Notes: a model not told the origin generated them from the sequence alone. 64,000 nucleotides of DNA from Microbacterium sp. cf332 (GCF_900102175.1 NZ_FNKN01000002.1:434001-498000), one strand, 5' to 3'. Shown: positions 25,095 to 34,603, counted from the first letter of the stretch. Program-made: numbers and translations.

Positions 25095-25679
25095 GTGCCA
25101 CGCCGTCGCGATCCCGAGCGCTTCGAGGAGCGACGCGCGGTGATCCTGGATGCCGCGGCGGCGGAGTTCGCGGCATCCGGCTACGTTGCTGCCACCACGG
25201 CATCGATCTACCGTCGCGCGGGGGTGTCATCGGGGACGCTGTTCCACTACTTCCCCACCAAACTCGACCTGGTTCTCGGAGTGCTGGAGTCGGGGCGCTC
25301 CGAGACGGCCCGGGTGCTCAGCCAGATCGGGGAAGCGACCGCGGGCGAGGATGCCGTCCTGGCCTACGCCGCCCACGTCGAAGCCGAGCTCGCCGATGAG
25401 CTGTACCCCGGTCTCGTCCGGGCGGTCGGCGACGTCGAGCGGCTCGAGCCGGTGCGCGCGGTGCTCGCGGCTGAGACGGCGGTGATCGACGAGTTCCTCG
25501 CGCATCACCTCGCCCGGCACCTCGAGGTCGATCCGTCGGCGTGCCGCTCCGATGCACGCGCCGTTCGCTGGCTGCTCGACGGAGCGTCGGGCGATGCCCT
25601 CGCCGAGCCGATCCCTCCGGGATCCCTCGTCGACGCCGTGCGGACTCTGCTGACCGGGATGTCCCGCCCTCCGCTGTAG
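25095..25679 (+). CDS. TetR-family transcriptional regulator
   Basis: A 194-residue TetR protein. N-terminal helix-turn-helix: ILDAAAAEFAASGYVAATTASIYRRAGVSSGTLFHYF, with the usual FPTKLDL afterwards. The C-terminal ligand domain (about residues 60-190) is not recognisable as a specific subgroup. GTG start at 25095. Divergent CPBP protease gene and the shared inverted repeat suggest it represses that gene and itself. Confidence 0.9.
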   Translation: MPRRRDPERFEERRAVILDAAAAEFAASGYVAATTASIYRRAGVSSGTLFHYFPTKLDLVLGVLESGRSETARVLSQIGEATAGEDAVLAYAAHVEAELADELYPGLVRAVGDVERLEPVRAVLAAETAVIDEFLAHHLARHLEVDPSACRSDARAVRWLLDGASGDALAEPIPPGSLVDAVRTLLTGMSRPPL

Positions 25680-26311
25680 ACCCCGCCTCCGTTCCGGTGA
25701 CCGGGTACCTGTGCCACGTGGCCGGCGCGAGGTCTCCGTGACCGGTGCGAGGTGTCCGTGGGCGATGTCTGCAGCCGGTGACCTGCCGTCGTTCGGAGGC
25801 GTGGCGGCGCGGCGAGTCGTGCCGTCCGCAGGCTCACTGCCGCTTCAGCAGCTTGAGCCGACACCAGGACCGAGCTCAGCCTGTCGACGGAACCCGCGGG
25901 CGCGGGACCACGTCCGGTCGCGGTCGGGCTCACGCGGAGATCCGGCGGGACCCCAAGCACGCCCGCGGTGCTGCGTGCGGCTCGGCCCCCGTGCCGCCGA
26001 CAGGCTCAGCGATGTCGACGTCGCTAAAGCCGGGCGGAGGGCCGGGTTGAGCCTGTCGACGGGACGAGATCCGTCGGGTCGCGGGTTCGGTGCGCGCGCG
26101 GCGAGGTCGGTTGCGGAGGCCGGGTCGGGATGAACGGCCAGGCGCGGGGACCTGGCCGCGGTTGTGCCGTCGACAGGCCCCCTGCCCTCGGGGGAGCCGA
26201 GAACGGGTGGGCGGTGGGGTTGGGCCTGTGGACGGGACGGCTTCGGGTGGGACGATGGGCTGGGACGGCGGGCCGGGGCCGACCGGGACGGAAGGCGACC
26301 GCGGCCGGGGG
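25680..26311. repeat. Repeat-rich intergenic region (632 bp) without a convincing gene
   Basis: No gene is supported here. Two 20-bp imperfect tandem copies lie at 25718-25737 and 25738-25757 (GTGGCCGGCGCGAGGTCTCC and its variant). Scattered copies of an element with core GAGCCTGTCGAC follow in both orientations: 25876-25890, 25997-26010 (inverted), 26047-26060, 26167-26178 (inverted) and a degraded one near 26220. Such CGACAGGCTC elements are common between genes in Microbacteriaceae and resemble REP-type repeats. Open frames through the region are Arg/Pro-rich and look like composition artefacts. Confidence 0.6.
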
Positions 26312-27592
26312 TCAGTGGCGGCCGGCGCCGACCTTGGCTCCGGGCAGGGGTTTGGCGGCCGACGAGGCGAGGCCCGACGCCGCGACGAGCACGACCAGGA
26401 TGAACAGCGTCGGCAGCAGGCCGATGTGGTCGCTGATGAAGCCGAGGATGGGCGGGCCGCACAGGAACGCGACGTAGCCGATCGTCGCCGCGGCGCTCAC
26501 TCGCGCGGCGGCGTGGGCGGGGTCGTCGGCGGCGGCCGACATCCCGAGCGGGAACCCGAGCGACGCGCCGATGCCCCACAGGGCCGCGCCGACGAATACG
26601 AGCGGCAGGTTCGGAGCGAGGATGAACAGCAGGATGCCGGCGGTTGCGGCCACCGCGAGCACACGCAGCGTCGCGACCCGGCCGAACCGGTCGACGAGCG
26701 GACCGCCGAAGGTACGCACGACCGTCATCGAGACGCTGAACACGGTGAGGGCTGCAGCGCCCAGGGCCGCGGAACCGCCCTCGTGCTCAACGACGCCGAG
26801 GGCCAGCCAGTCGTTCGCGCCGCCCTCGGCGAACGCCATGCCGAGCATGATGATGCCGAGCGTGTACGTCCGCGGCTCGCGCCAGGCCGACAGCGACACC
26901 GCGAGACGCTCGCGCCAGCCCGGGCCGCGGCCGGACCCGGCCCCGGCCGCGGCGCCCGTCTCGTCGCCTGCGGCGGATGCACCATCGGCTGCTGCGGCAT
27001 CCGTGACGGCGCGTCGGGGGACGCTCGCGATCGCGACGACCGCGAGCACGACGATGAGCGCCGCCATCGTGACGGCATGGATCGCGACGCTGATCCGCAG
27101 TCCGGCGGCGATCGCGCCCAGGCCCGCGCCGATGACGGTCCCGAAACTGAAGAAGGCGTGGAACAGCGGCAGGATGGTCTTGCCCGAGTGCGTCTCGATC
27201 GCGGCTCCGTCGACGTTCATCATCACGTCGAGACACCCGTTGCCGAACCCGAACAGGGCCAGCCCGACGACGAGCATCGCGTAGGAGTGGAAGAAGCCCG
27301 CCCCCAACCCGAGCACGGCCAGACCCACCGAGAGCGTCATCAGCATGCCGAACATCCCGGTTCGGGTGCCCAGGCGCGCGATGACGACCGAGCTCGCCGA
27401 CAGCCCGAGGATCGACGCGATCCCCATCGCGAGCAGCGCCAGGCCGATCTCGCGGTTCTCGATGCCGAGGTCCGCCTTGATCGAGGGGACGCGTGCCGCC
27501 CACGTCGCGATGCTCAGGCCGCTCGCGGCGAAGATCGCGAAGACGGCGTTGCGCCAGCGCAGGTAGACGGAGCGGGAGAGCACATCGGTCAC
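26312..27592 (-). CDS. Major facilitator superfamily transporter
   Basis: A 426-residue protein with about twelve membrane segments and a hydrophilic central loop (about residues 190-225, Ala/Gly-rich). The pattern RWRNAVFAIFAASGLSIATWAARVPSIK at the N-terminus (given here over two spans: RWRNAVFAIFAASG and SIATWAARVPSIK) and GFGNGCLDVMMNVDGAAIE are typical of a FucP/YbjJ-like MFS subgroup. The substrate is unknown; sugar or drug export are both possible. The gene is divergent from a LacI regulator with a palindrome between them, which favours a carbohydrate-related or autoregulated transporter. Confidence 0.88.
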   Translation of the reverse strand: MTDVLSRSVYLRWRNAVFAIFAASGLSIATWAARVPSIKADLGIENREIGLALLAMGIASILGLSASSVVIARLGTRTGMFGMLMTLSVGLAVLGLGAGFFHSYAMLVVGLALFGFGNGCLDVMMNVDGAAIETHSGKTILPLFHAFFSFGTVIGAGLGAIAAGLRISVAIHAVTMAALIVVLAVVAIASVPRRAVTDAAAADGASAAGDETGAAAGAGSGRGPGWRERLAVSLSAWREPRTYTLGIIMLGMAFAEGGANDWLALGVVEHEGGSAALGAAALTVFSVSMTVVRTFGGPLVDRFGRVATLRVLAVAATAGILLFILAPNLPLVFVGAALWGIGASLGFPLGMSAAADDPAHAAARVSAAATIGYVAFLCGPPILGFISDHIGLLPTLFILVVLVAASGLASSAAKPLPGAKVGAGRH

Positions 27593-27605
27593 CGGGCCAG
27601 CGTAC

Positions 27606-27617
27606 CGAATCGATTCG
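27606..27617. promoter_or_regulatory. Putative LacI operator (perfect 12-bp palindrome)
   Basis: CGAATCGATTCG, a perfect palindrome with central CG as in many LacI-family operators, followed by a further GATTC. It lies in the 56-nt gap between the divergent MFS and lacI genes. Confidence 0.5.
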
Positions 27618-27648
27618 ATTCATCGCGAGGGGCGGGTACGATCGGGGC

Positions 27649-28707
27649 GTGAACGCACGCCGGCCCACCATCTCGGACGTCGCGCACGCGGCCGGGGTGT
27701 CGCCCTCGACGGCGTCGGTCGTCTTCAGCGGCAAGACGCCGGTCAGCGAGGCGACCCGCGCGAAGGTCCTGGCGGCCGCCGCTGATCTCGGATACCTCGG
27801 CCCCGATCCGCGGGCGGCCTCGCTGCGCCGCGGACGCAGCGGCATCATCGGCGTCGTCAGCGGGGGGCGACTCGGCAGCGTGTTCGGCGACCCCGTGATG
27901 CGCACGACGATGGACGCGCTCGCCGACGCGGTCGCTCCGATCGGCGCGGGGCTGCTGCTGCTCCGTGAGGGCAGCGTCGTCGCGGGCGAGCCGACGCTCA
28001 TGACCGCGCCGATCGACGCCGCGGTGCTGATCGGATGCAGCGCGCTGCTGCGCGATCATCTCGCGAGCGTCCGTGCCCGCGGCATCCCCGTCGTCGTGAT
28101 CGAGGGCGACGGGGGAGAGGGCGTGCCCCGCATCGCGCTCGACAACCGCGAGGCGCAGCGCGTCGCGGCCGAGCACGTGCGCGATCTCGGCCACACGGAC
28201 GTCGTGGCCGTCACGATGCCGGTGCGATGGGGCTCGGAGTCGGGCTGGCTGTCGCGGGACGACGAGAGCTCGACCTCGGTGGACGTGGTCGCCGACCGGC
28301 TCGCCGGTTTCCGCGACGTGTTCCCGGATGCCGCCGCCTACGCCGCCGTCGACAGCTCGATCGACTCGGGCGCCGCGGTCGGGCGAGCCCTGTTCTCCAG
28401 CGAGGGTCCGCGGCCGACCGCCGTGGTCGCGCAGAGCGACCTGCTCGCCGTCGGGGTGCTGCGCGCGGCCGAGGAGGCGGGACTGCGGGTGCCCGACGAC
28501 GTCAGCATCACGGGCTTCGACGGCATCGTCGTCGATGGCCTCGCGCCGTACGAGCTGACGACCCTCGTGCAGCCCGCATGGGAGAAGGGTCGGGCGGCGG
28601 GTGAAGCGGTCGCTGCGCTGCTGCGGGACGACACGCCCGACTCGCGCTGGTTCACGAGTACGTTCCGTCTCGGGAACACGACGGGCCGAGTGCCAGCCGG
28701 GTCCTGA
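27649..28707 (+). CDS. LacI-family transcriptional regulator
   Basis: A 352-residue LacI protein. The DNA-binding headpiece is TISDVAHAAGVSPSTASVVFSGKTPVSEATRAKV (shown in the N-terminal 45 residues), with the hinge near AADLGYLGPDPRAASLRRG. The periplasmic-binding-protein-like domain follows and ends ITGFDGIVVDG and TTLVQPAWEKG, the usual C-terminal motifs. GTG start at 27649. Divergent from an MFS transporter gene which it probably controls. The inducer is unknown. Confidence 0.92.
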   Translation: MNARRPTISDVAHAAGVSPSTASVVFSGKTPVSEATRAKVLAAAADLGYLGPDPRAASLRRGRSGIIGVVSGGRLGSVFGDPVMRTTMDALADAVAPIGAGLLLLREGSVVAGEPTLMTAPIDAAVLIGCSALLRDHLASVRARGIPVVVIEGDGGEGVPRIALDNREAQRVAAEHVRDLGHTDVVAVTMPVRWGSESGWLSRDDESSTSVDVVADRLAGFRDVFPDAAAYAAVDSSIDSGAAVGRALFSSEGPRPTAVVAQSDLLAVGVLRAAEEAGLRVPDDVSITGFDGIVVDGLAPYELTTLVQPAWEKGRAAGEAVAALLRDDTPDSRWFTSTFRLGNTTGRVPAGS

Positions 28708-28726
28708 TTCCGGGCCCAGAGCACGT

Positions 28727-28744
28727 CATCCTGTCGGTAGGATG
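28727..28744 (+). promoter_or_regulatory. Small inverted repeat upstream of the mnh operon
   Basis: CATCCT-GTCGGT-AGGATG. It could end the lacI transcript or be a protein-binding site; TAGGAT inside it (28738-28743) would also fit a -10 box for the antiporter operon, but no good -35 is seen. Confidence 0.3.
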
Positions 28745-28778
28745 GGTGACACGACCCCCCACGCCCAGAGGAGGCCTG

Positions 28779-31691
28779 TTGCTTATCTTCCTCGGTGCGT
28801 TCGCGGTTCTCCCGCTCGGCCTCCCGTGGTTGATCAAGCGGATCGGCGCCCGTGCGTTCCTCGTTGCGGCCCTGCTGCCGATCGCAGCATTCATCGATGC
28901 CGCGCGCCGCGGGCCGGAAGTGCTCGGCGGAGGCATTCCGTTCGAGTCATACGCCTGGATCCCCCAGCTCGACATCACCCTGTCGATGCGGATGGACACT
29001 CTCGCGTGGATCATGACCCTGATCGTCACGGGCGTCGGTGCGCTCGTGCTGATCTACTGCCGCTGGTACTTCGACGGCAAGAAGGTCGGAGTCGGGCAGT
29101 TCGCCGCGGTGCTGCTGGCGTTCGCGGGGGCGATGTACGGGCTCGTGCTGACCGACGACATCGTCGTCCTGGTCATGTTCTGGGAGATCACGAGCGTGCT
29201 CTCCTACCTGCTGATCGGGTTCTACAACGGCCGCGGAGCCAGCCGCCGCGCAGCCCTGCAGGCGCTGCTGGTCACGACCCTCGGCGGCCTCGTCATGCTC
29301 ATCGGCGTCGTCATGCTCGTCGTGCTCTACGGCACGACGAGCCTCAGCGCGATCGTCGCCGCCCCGGCCCCCGAAGGCGCGCTGCTGAACGTCGCCATCG
29401 TGCTCGTTCTGGTCGGCGCACTGAGCAAGTCCGCCATCTTCCCCTTCCACTTCTGGCTTCCGGGTGCCATGGCCGCCCCGACCCCGGTGAGCGCCTACCT
29501 GCACGCCGCCGCGATGGTGAAGGCCGGCATCTACCTGATCGCGCGTCTCGCGCCGGCCTTCGCCCACGAGGACCCGTGGCGACCCCTGGTCATCGGACTC
29601 GGCGTCTTCACGATGCTGCTCGGCGGGCTGCAGGCTCTGCGCGAGTCCGACCTCAAGCGCATCCTCGCCTTCGGCACCGTCAGCCAGCTCGGCATGCTCA
29701 CGGTCGTGCTCGGGTACGGGGAGCGCAACTCGGCCCTCGCCGGACTCGCCCTGCTCGTGGGCCACGCCCTGTTCAAGTCGTCGCTCTTCCTCGTCGTCGG
29801 CGTCATCGACCGACAGCTCTCGACGCGCGACATCCGCGAGCTGTCGGGTGTCGGCCGGCAGGCTCCGACCCTCGCGGTCTTCTCGATCATCGCCATCAGC
29901 TCGATGGTGGGCCTCGCGCCCACCGTGGGCTTCGTCGCGAAAGAGGCGGCGCTGTCGTCGCTGCTCGAGGGCGGTACGGCACCCGAGGCCCTCGCGCCGC
30001 TGATCGGCATCGTGCTGGGTTCGCTGCTGACCACGGCCTATGGGGCACGTTTCGTCTGGGGGGCGTTCTTCACGAAGAAGGATGCCGCAGGCGAGAACCT
30101 GCCGCGCACGGAGTGGCCCGACCCGCCCATCGGCTTCCTCGCGGCGCCCGTGCTGCTGAGCGGCCTGACGATCGTCGGCGGCGTCGCGGCACCGCTGCTC
30201 GACGCGGCGTTCTCGGGGTACGCCGACACGATGCCCGAGGTCGCCGGCTCCGACGGCTACGAGTACCACCTGGCGCTCTGGCACGGCCTCGAGCCCGCAC
30301 TCTTCCTGTCGATCGGCAGCATCCTCGCGGGGCTCGTCCTGTTCTGGTTCGTCGGGCGCCGGGCCGGCACGCAGCGCCGCTGGCTGCCGTTCACCGCCGT
30401 CGACGCTTACAACGGCACCGTGCGCGCCGTCGTGAAGACCTCGGTCTGGACGACGTCGCTCACGCAGCGCGGATCGCTGCCCGTGTACGTCGGCACGATC
30501 TTCGTCGTGTTCGTCGCCGCCGAGGGAACAGCTCTCATCGCCCACGGCGGCTGGCAGGCCGACCTCGCCGCGTGGCACTCGCCGGTGCAGATCTTCGTCG
30601 CCCCGGTCATGATCATCGCCGGCATCATCGCCGTGCGCGCCCGCAAGCGCTACACCGGAGTCGTGCTGGTGTCCGTCACGGGCCTCGGGATGGTGGCCCT
30701 CTTCGCCTCGGCCGGCGCCCCCGATCTCGCGCTGACGCAGATCCTCGTCGAGACCGTCACGCTGATCGCGTTCGCGCTCGTGCTGCGCCGCATCCCGTCG
30801 CGGATGGGCGACCACAACGCGTCGGTCTGGCCCATCGGCCGGGCCCTGCTCGGCATCGGCGTCGGAGTCACCATGGCGCTCGTGGCCGTCGTCGCGACGA
30901 GCGCGCGGGTCGCCGAGCCCATCTCGACGGCCTTCCCTGAGCTCGCCTACGAGATCGGACACGGCAGGAACGTCGTGAATGTGACCCTCGTCGACCTGCG
31001 CGGCTGGGACACGATGGGCGAGCTGTCGGTGCTGATCCTCGCGGCGACGGGCGTCGCCTCGCTCGTCTTCGTCACCCACCGCTCCGACACGCTCTCGCGG
31101 GCGATCTCGTCGTTGCCGACGGGGGCGCTCCGCACCCGCCGGCCGCTGGTCGAGACCGCCGAGGGACCGCGTCCCCGCGCCGGATCGGGGTCGTCGCGTC
31201 AGGCGTGGCTCGTGGGCGGGCAGAAGCTGCGGCCCGAGACACGCTCGATCATGCTCGAGGTGATCGTCCGCATCCTGTTCCACACGATCATCGTCGTGTC
31301 GCTCTACCTGCTCTTCGCGGGCCACAATCTGCCGGGCGGTGGCTTCGCGGGAGGTCTCGTCGCGGGCATGGCGCTCGTCATGCGGTACGTCGCCGGCGGA
31401 CCCTACGAGCTGGGCGCGGCGGCTCCGACCGACGCCGGTCGCCTGCTGGGCGTCGGGATGACGCTCGCCGTCGGCACCGCCATCGTGCCGCTCTTCTTCG
31501 GCGCCCCGGCGCTGACCAGCACATTCTGGGAGGCCGAGCTGCCGGTGCTCGGCCACGTCGAGTTCGTCACCTCGACGATCTTCGACGTCGGCGTCTACCT
31601 CGTGGTGATCGGGCTCGTGCTCGACGTGCTGCGATCTCTGGGCGCGGAAGTCGACCGTCAGCGCAAGGCAGGAGAGGAGCTCGCCCGATGA
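28779..31691 (+). CDS. mnhA: Na+/H+ antiporter subunit A with fused subunit B (MnhA/MrpA)
   Basis: A 970-residue polytopic protein. Residues 1-about 780 form the NuoL-like MrpA part (VLVMFWEITSVLSYLLIGF, SAIFPFHFWLPGAMAAPTPVSAYLHAA with conserved charged residues, LKRILAFGTVSQLGML). The C-terminal about 150 residues form an MnhB domain (RILFHTIIVVSLYLLFAGHN, NLPGGGFAGGLVAGMALV). The A-B fusion explains the absence of a separate mnhB. TTG 28779 is chosen because AGAGGAGG lies just before it and the N-terminus then matches MrpA; GTG 28746 is an alternative. First gene of the six-gene operon whose products form one membrane complex exporting Na+ in exchange for protons. Confidence 0.94.
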   Translation: MLIFLGAFAVLPLGLPWLIKRIGARAFLVAALLPIAAFIDAARRGPEVLGGGIPFESYAWIPQLDITLSMRMDTLAWIMTLIVTGVGALVLIYCRWYFDGKKVGVGQFAAVLLAFAGAMYGLVLTDDIVVLVMFWEITSVLSYLLIGFYNGRGASRRAALQALLVTTLGGLVMLIGVVMLVVLYGTTSLSAIVAAPAPEGALLNVAIVLVLVGALSKSAIFPFHFWLPGAMAAPTPVSAYLHAAAMVKAGIYLIARLAPAFAHEDPWRPLVIGLGVFTMLLGGLQALRESDLKRILAFGTVSQLGMLTVVLGYGERNSALAGLALLVGHALFKSSLFLVVGVIDRQLSTRDIRELSGVGRQAPTLAVFSIIAISSMVGLAPTVGFVAKEAALSSLLEGGTAPEALAPLIGIVLGSLLTTAYGARFVWGAFFTKKDAAGENLPRTEWPDPPIGFLAAPVLLSGLTIVGGVAAPLLDAAFSGYADTMPEVAGSDGYEYHLALWHGLEPALFLSIGSILAGLVLFWFVGRRAGTQRRWLPFTAVDAYNGTVRAVVKTSVWTTSLTQRGSLPVYVGTIFVVFVAAEGTALIAHGGWQADLAAWHSPVQIFVAPVMIIAGIIAVRARKRYTGVVLVSVTGLGMVALFASAGAPDLALTQILVETVTLIAFALVLRRIPSRMGDHNASVWPIGRALLGIGVGVTMALVAVVATSARVAEPISTAFPELAYEIGHGRNVVNVTLVDLRGWDTMGELSVLILAATGVASLVFVTHRSDTLSRAISSLPTGALRTRRPLVETAEGPRPRAGSGSSRQAWLVGGQKLRPETRSIMLEVIVRILFHTIIVVSLYLLFAGHNLPGGGFAGGLVAGMALVMRYVAGGPYELGAAAPTDAGRLLGVGMTLAVGTAIVPLFFGAPALTSTFWEAELPVLGHVEFVTSTIFDVGVYLVVIGLVLDVLRSLGAEVDRQRKAGEELAR

Positions 31692-32209
31692 ACGTCTCGC
31701 TGGTCCTCATCATCATCATGGGCGTGCTCTTCGCCGCCGGCGTCTACGCGATGCTCGAGCGCAGCCTGACGCGCGTGCTCATCGGGTTCCTGCTGCTCGG
31801 CAACGCGGCGAACCTGTTCCTGCTCGTCGTCATGGGCGTTCCCGGGGTCGCTCCCTTCTACGGCTCGGCGGACGACCCCGCCGACTACAGCGACCCGCTG
31901 CCGCAGGCGCTCACCTTGACGGCCATCGTCATCACCTTCGCCGTCTCGGCGTTCCTCCTCGCCCTCATCTACCGTTCGTGGCAGCTCGGCCAGGCCGACA
32001 CCGTCGTGGACGACGAGGCCGACCTCGCCGTGCGCGACCGCGTCGCGGAGGACGACGAGGCGATGGAGCAGGAGATCACCGACGAGGACGACGACGCCAC
32101 GACCGACTTCGTCGGCGTCCTGACCTCGCCCATCACCGTCCTGCACTCGCGCGACTTCGACGCGCTGCGCGATGACGCGCCCACCGATCGCCCCGGAGGA
32201 GACCGATGA
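31688..32209 (+). CDS. mnhC: Na+/H+ antiporter subunit C (MnhC/MrpC)
   Basis: A 173-residue NuoK-like subunit. Three membrane segments (LVLIIIMGVLFAAGVYAML, VLIGFLLLGNAANLFLLVVM, ALTLTAIVITFAVSAFLLAL) carry the family motif GNAANL and the ALTLTAIVI block. The C-terminus is extended by about 55 acidic residues (DEADLAVRDRVAEDDEAM), longer than the usual about 115-residue core. ATG overlaps the mnhA stop. Confidence 0.94.
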   Translation: MNVSLVLIIIMGVLFAAGVYAMLERSLTRVLIGFLLLGNAANLFLLVVMGVPGVAPFYGSADDPADYSDPLPQALTLTAIVITFAVSAFLLALIYRSWQLGQADTVVDDEADLAVRDRVAEDDEAMEQEITDEDDDATTDFVGVLTSPITVLHSRDFDALRDDAPTDRPGGDR

Positions 32210-33774
32210 GCGCCCTGGTTCCCCTCCTCGTGACACTGCCCCTGCTCGGGGCCGCGGTCGCGCTGATCTTCGGTCGTCGCCGCCGCATCCAGGTCGGCGT
32301 CTCGATCGTCACGCTGACCGCGACGCTCGTCATCGCGGCCGTGCTCCTGAACGCCATCAACGCGACCGGTGTACCGGTCGCCGTCTCGGTGGGCGGATGG
32401 CCGATCCCCTTCGGCATCGTCCTCTACGTCGACCGGCTCGCCGCACTGCTCGTCGTGGTGTCGAGCGTCGTGCTGCTCGCTGTCCTGCTGTTCTCCGTGG
32501 GCCAGGGCGCGGCCGACGGCGACGACGAGACGCCGGTGTCGATCTTCCACCCGTCGTACCTGATCCTGTCGGCGGGAATCTTCAACGCCTTCATCGCGGG
32601 CGACCTGTTCAACCTGTACGTCGGTTTCGAGATCCTGCTCGTGGCCTCGTACGTGCTGATCACCCTCGGCTCGACCGAGTCGCGCATCCGCACGGGCGTC
32701 GTCTACATCGTGGTGTCGCTGGTGTCGTCCATCCTGTTCCTCGCGGCCATCGCGGCGATCTACGGCGCCCTCGGCACGGTCAACATGGTGCAGCTGTCGC
32801 AGCGCATGACGGAACTGCCGCAGGAGACGCAGCTCGTGCTCCATCTGATGCTGCTGCTCGCGTTCAGCATCAAGGCCGCTGTCTTCCCGCTGTCGTTCTG
32901 GCTGCCCGACTCGTACCCCACCGCGCCGGCCCCCGTCACGGCCGTCTTCGCGGGCCTCCTGACCAAGGTCGGCGTCTACGCGATCATCCGAACCGAGACC
33001 GAGATCTTCCAGGACAACGACGTCAACACGCTGCTGTTGATCGTCGCCCTCGCGACGATGATCGTCGGGGTCCTGGGCGCGGTCGCGCAGGCCGAGCTCA
33101 AACGCATCCTGTCGTTCACCCTCGTGAGCCACATCGGATACATGATCTTCGGGCTCGCGATAGCGACGCCGGCGGCGGTGGGGGCGACGATCTACTACAT
33201 CGTCCACCACATCGTCGTGCAGACGACCCTGTTCCTCGCCGTCGGTCTCGTGGAACGTCGGGCCGGGTCGACGTCGATCCTCAAGGTGAAGGGCCTCATG
33301 CGGGCCGCCCCGCTGCTCGCGGTGCTCTACTTCATCCCGGCGATCAACCTCGGCGGTCTGCCGCCCTTCTCGGGCTTCATCGGCAAGTACGCGCTCTTCG
33401 ACGCCGCCGCGAACGAGGGCACGCCGCTCATGTACGTGCTCATCGTCGCGGGCATCATCACGTCGCTCCTCACGCTGTACGCGCTCATGCGCGCCTGGAA
33501 CCTGTCGTTCTGGCGCGAGAAGGACGAGTCGGCCGAGGGTGAGAGCGAGACCGACTCGCGCATCGCCTACCTCGGCGACGCCGAGGGTGCCGACGTGCAG
33601 ACCGAGAAGCGCGTCATCCCGCGCATCATGACGACCGCGACGGCGGGCATGGTCGCGGTCACGGTGGCGCTGACGGTGTTCGCCGGTCCCCTGTACGACC
33701 TGTGCAGCGCTATCGGAGAATCGCTCCTGCAGCCGGTGACGATCAGCCAGCTCGAGCAGGAGGTGCAGGGATGA
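32206..33774 (+). CDS. mnhD: Na+/H+ antiporter subunit D (MnhD/MrpD)
   Basis: A 522-residue NuoM/N-like proton-translocating subunit with about fourteen membrane segments. Typical sequences: GDLFNLYVGFEILLVASYVL with the conserved Glu, KAAVFPLSFWLPDSYPTAPAPVTAVFAGLLTKVG (conserved Lys; seen at about residues 224-257), LKRILSFTLVSHIGYMI and GGLPPFSGFIGKYAL. ATG overlaps the mnhC stop; usual length for the family. Confidence 0.95.
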   Translation: MSALVPLLVTLPLLGAAVALIFGRRRRIQVGVSIVTLTATLVIAAVLLNAINATGVPVAVSVGGWPIPFGIVLYVDRLAALLVVVSSVVLLAVLLFSVGQGAADGDDETPVSIFHPSYLILSAGIFNAFIAGDLFNLYVGFEILLVASYVLITLGSTESRIRTGVVYIVVSLVSSILFLAAIAAIYGALGTVNMVQLSQRMTELPQETQLVLHLMLLLAFSIKAAVFPLSFWLPDSYPTAPAPVTAVFAGLLTKVGVYAIIRTETEIFQDNDVNTLLLIVALATMIVGVLGAVAQAELKRILSFTLVSHIGYMIFGLAIATPAAVGATIYYIVHHIVVQTTLFLAVGLVERRAGSTSILKVKGLMRAAPLLAVLYFIPAINLGGLPPFSGFIGKYALFDAAANEGTPLMYVLIVAGIITSLLTLYALMRAWNLSFWREKDESAEGESETDSRIAYLGDAEGADVQTEKRVIPRIMTTATAGMVAVTVALTVFAGPLYDLCSAIGESLLQPVTISQLEQEVQG

Positions 33775-34337
33775 GGGGTGAGGCCAAGCGCAACGCCGCG
33801 ACCGCACTGTGGCGACAGCTGCCGTTCTTCGTGTGGCTCGTGGCCCTGTGGATGCTGCTGTGGGGACAGTTCACCGTGCTCGCCGCGCTGACCGGCATCG
33901 TCATCGCCCTGTTCGTGACGCGGATCTTCCGCCTGCCGCCGGTCGAGCTCTCGGGGAGGGTGAACCTCTGGTGGGGCGTGGTGTTCTTCCTCGAGTTCCT
34001 GCTCTCGCTCGTGAAGGGCTCGCTGCTGGTGGCCTGGCAGGTCGTCGACCCGCGGCGTCAGCCCGGTGCCGCGATCATCGCGGTGCCGCTGCGCACCGAC
34101 GACGACCTGATCATGACGCACGTCGCAGTGACGGCGTCCCTCATCCCCGGCTCGCTCATCATCGACATCGACCGGGACCGCCGCATCCTCTACCTGCACG
34201 CGATCGGGGTGCGCAATCAGGAGCAGCTCGAAGAGCAGCGGCGTGAGATCCAGCACTGGGAGGAGCGCATCGTGCGCGCGGTCGGATCGAAGGAGCAGGC
34301 TCACCAGCTGTCGGACCTGCGGAGGGCGCGCTCGTGA
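33771..34337 (+). CDS. mnhE: Na+/H+ antiporter subunit E (MnhE/MrpE)
   Basis: A 188-residue subunit of the family with two or three membrane segments near the N-terminus (FFVWLVALWMLLWGQF, ALTGIVIALFVTRIF) and a cytoplasmic part with the conserved LIMTHVAVTASLIPGSLIIDID and LYLHAIGV blocks. ATG 33771 overlaps the mnhD stop, and its stop overlaps mnhF. It is required for complex assembly in known Mrp systems. Confidence 0.94.
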   Translation: MRGEAKRNAATALWRQLPFFVWLVALWMLLWGQFTVLAALTGIVIALFVTRIFRLPPVELSGRVNLWWGVVFFLEFLLSLVKGSLLVAWQVVDPRRQPGAAIIAVPLRTDDDLIMTHVAVTASLIPGSLIIDIDRDRRILYLHAIGVRNQEQLEEQRREIQHWEERIVRAVGSKEQAHQLSDLRRARS

Positions 34338-34603
34338 CCTGGCTCATCGTCGTCATCTCGGTGATCTTCGCCGTCTCGGCGCTGCTCACGCTGTGGCGGA
34401 TCATCGTCGGCCCCTCCATCCTCGACCGCGCCGTCGCCTCCGACGTGCTGCTGACCCTCGTGATCTGCGCGCTCGGGGCCGAGATGGCGATCAACCACCA
34501 CACGCGCACCCTGCCGGTCCTCCTGATCGTCGCGGCGGTCGGTGTGTTCGGGTCGATCTCGATCGCCCGCTTCGTCGCACGGAAGGACAACACGGACGTA
34601 TGA
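34334..34603 (+). CDS. mnhF: Na+/H+ antiporter subunit F (MnhF/MrpF)
   Basis: An 89-residue protein with three membrane segments and the family motif RIIVGPSILDRAVASDVLL. GTG start overlapping the mnhE stop. Usual length. Part of the coupled mnhACDEFG transcript. Confidence 0.93.
   Translation: MTWLIVVISVIFAVSALLTLWRIIVGPSILDRAVASDVLLTLVICALGAEMAINHHTRTLPVLLIVAAVGVFGSISIARFVARKDNTDV

Noticed and set aside
25680..26311. CRISPR array in the repeat-rich gap
   Set aside because: Repeats are irregularly spaced, change orientation and lack uniform spacers; no cas gene is nearby.
26090..27652. Long plus-strand open frame over the repeat gap and the MFS gene
   Set aside because: Low-complexity Arg/Gln/Asp composition and antisense to a clear transporter; no recognisable fold.
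28947..31556. Long open frame of 869 codons antisense to mnhA
   Set aside because: It is a composition shadow of a high-GC gene: rich in Arg, Asp, His and Gln with no domain, whereas the sense strand is clearly MrpA.
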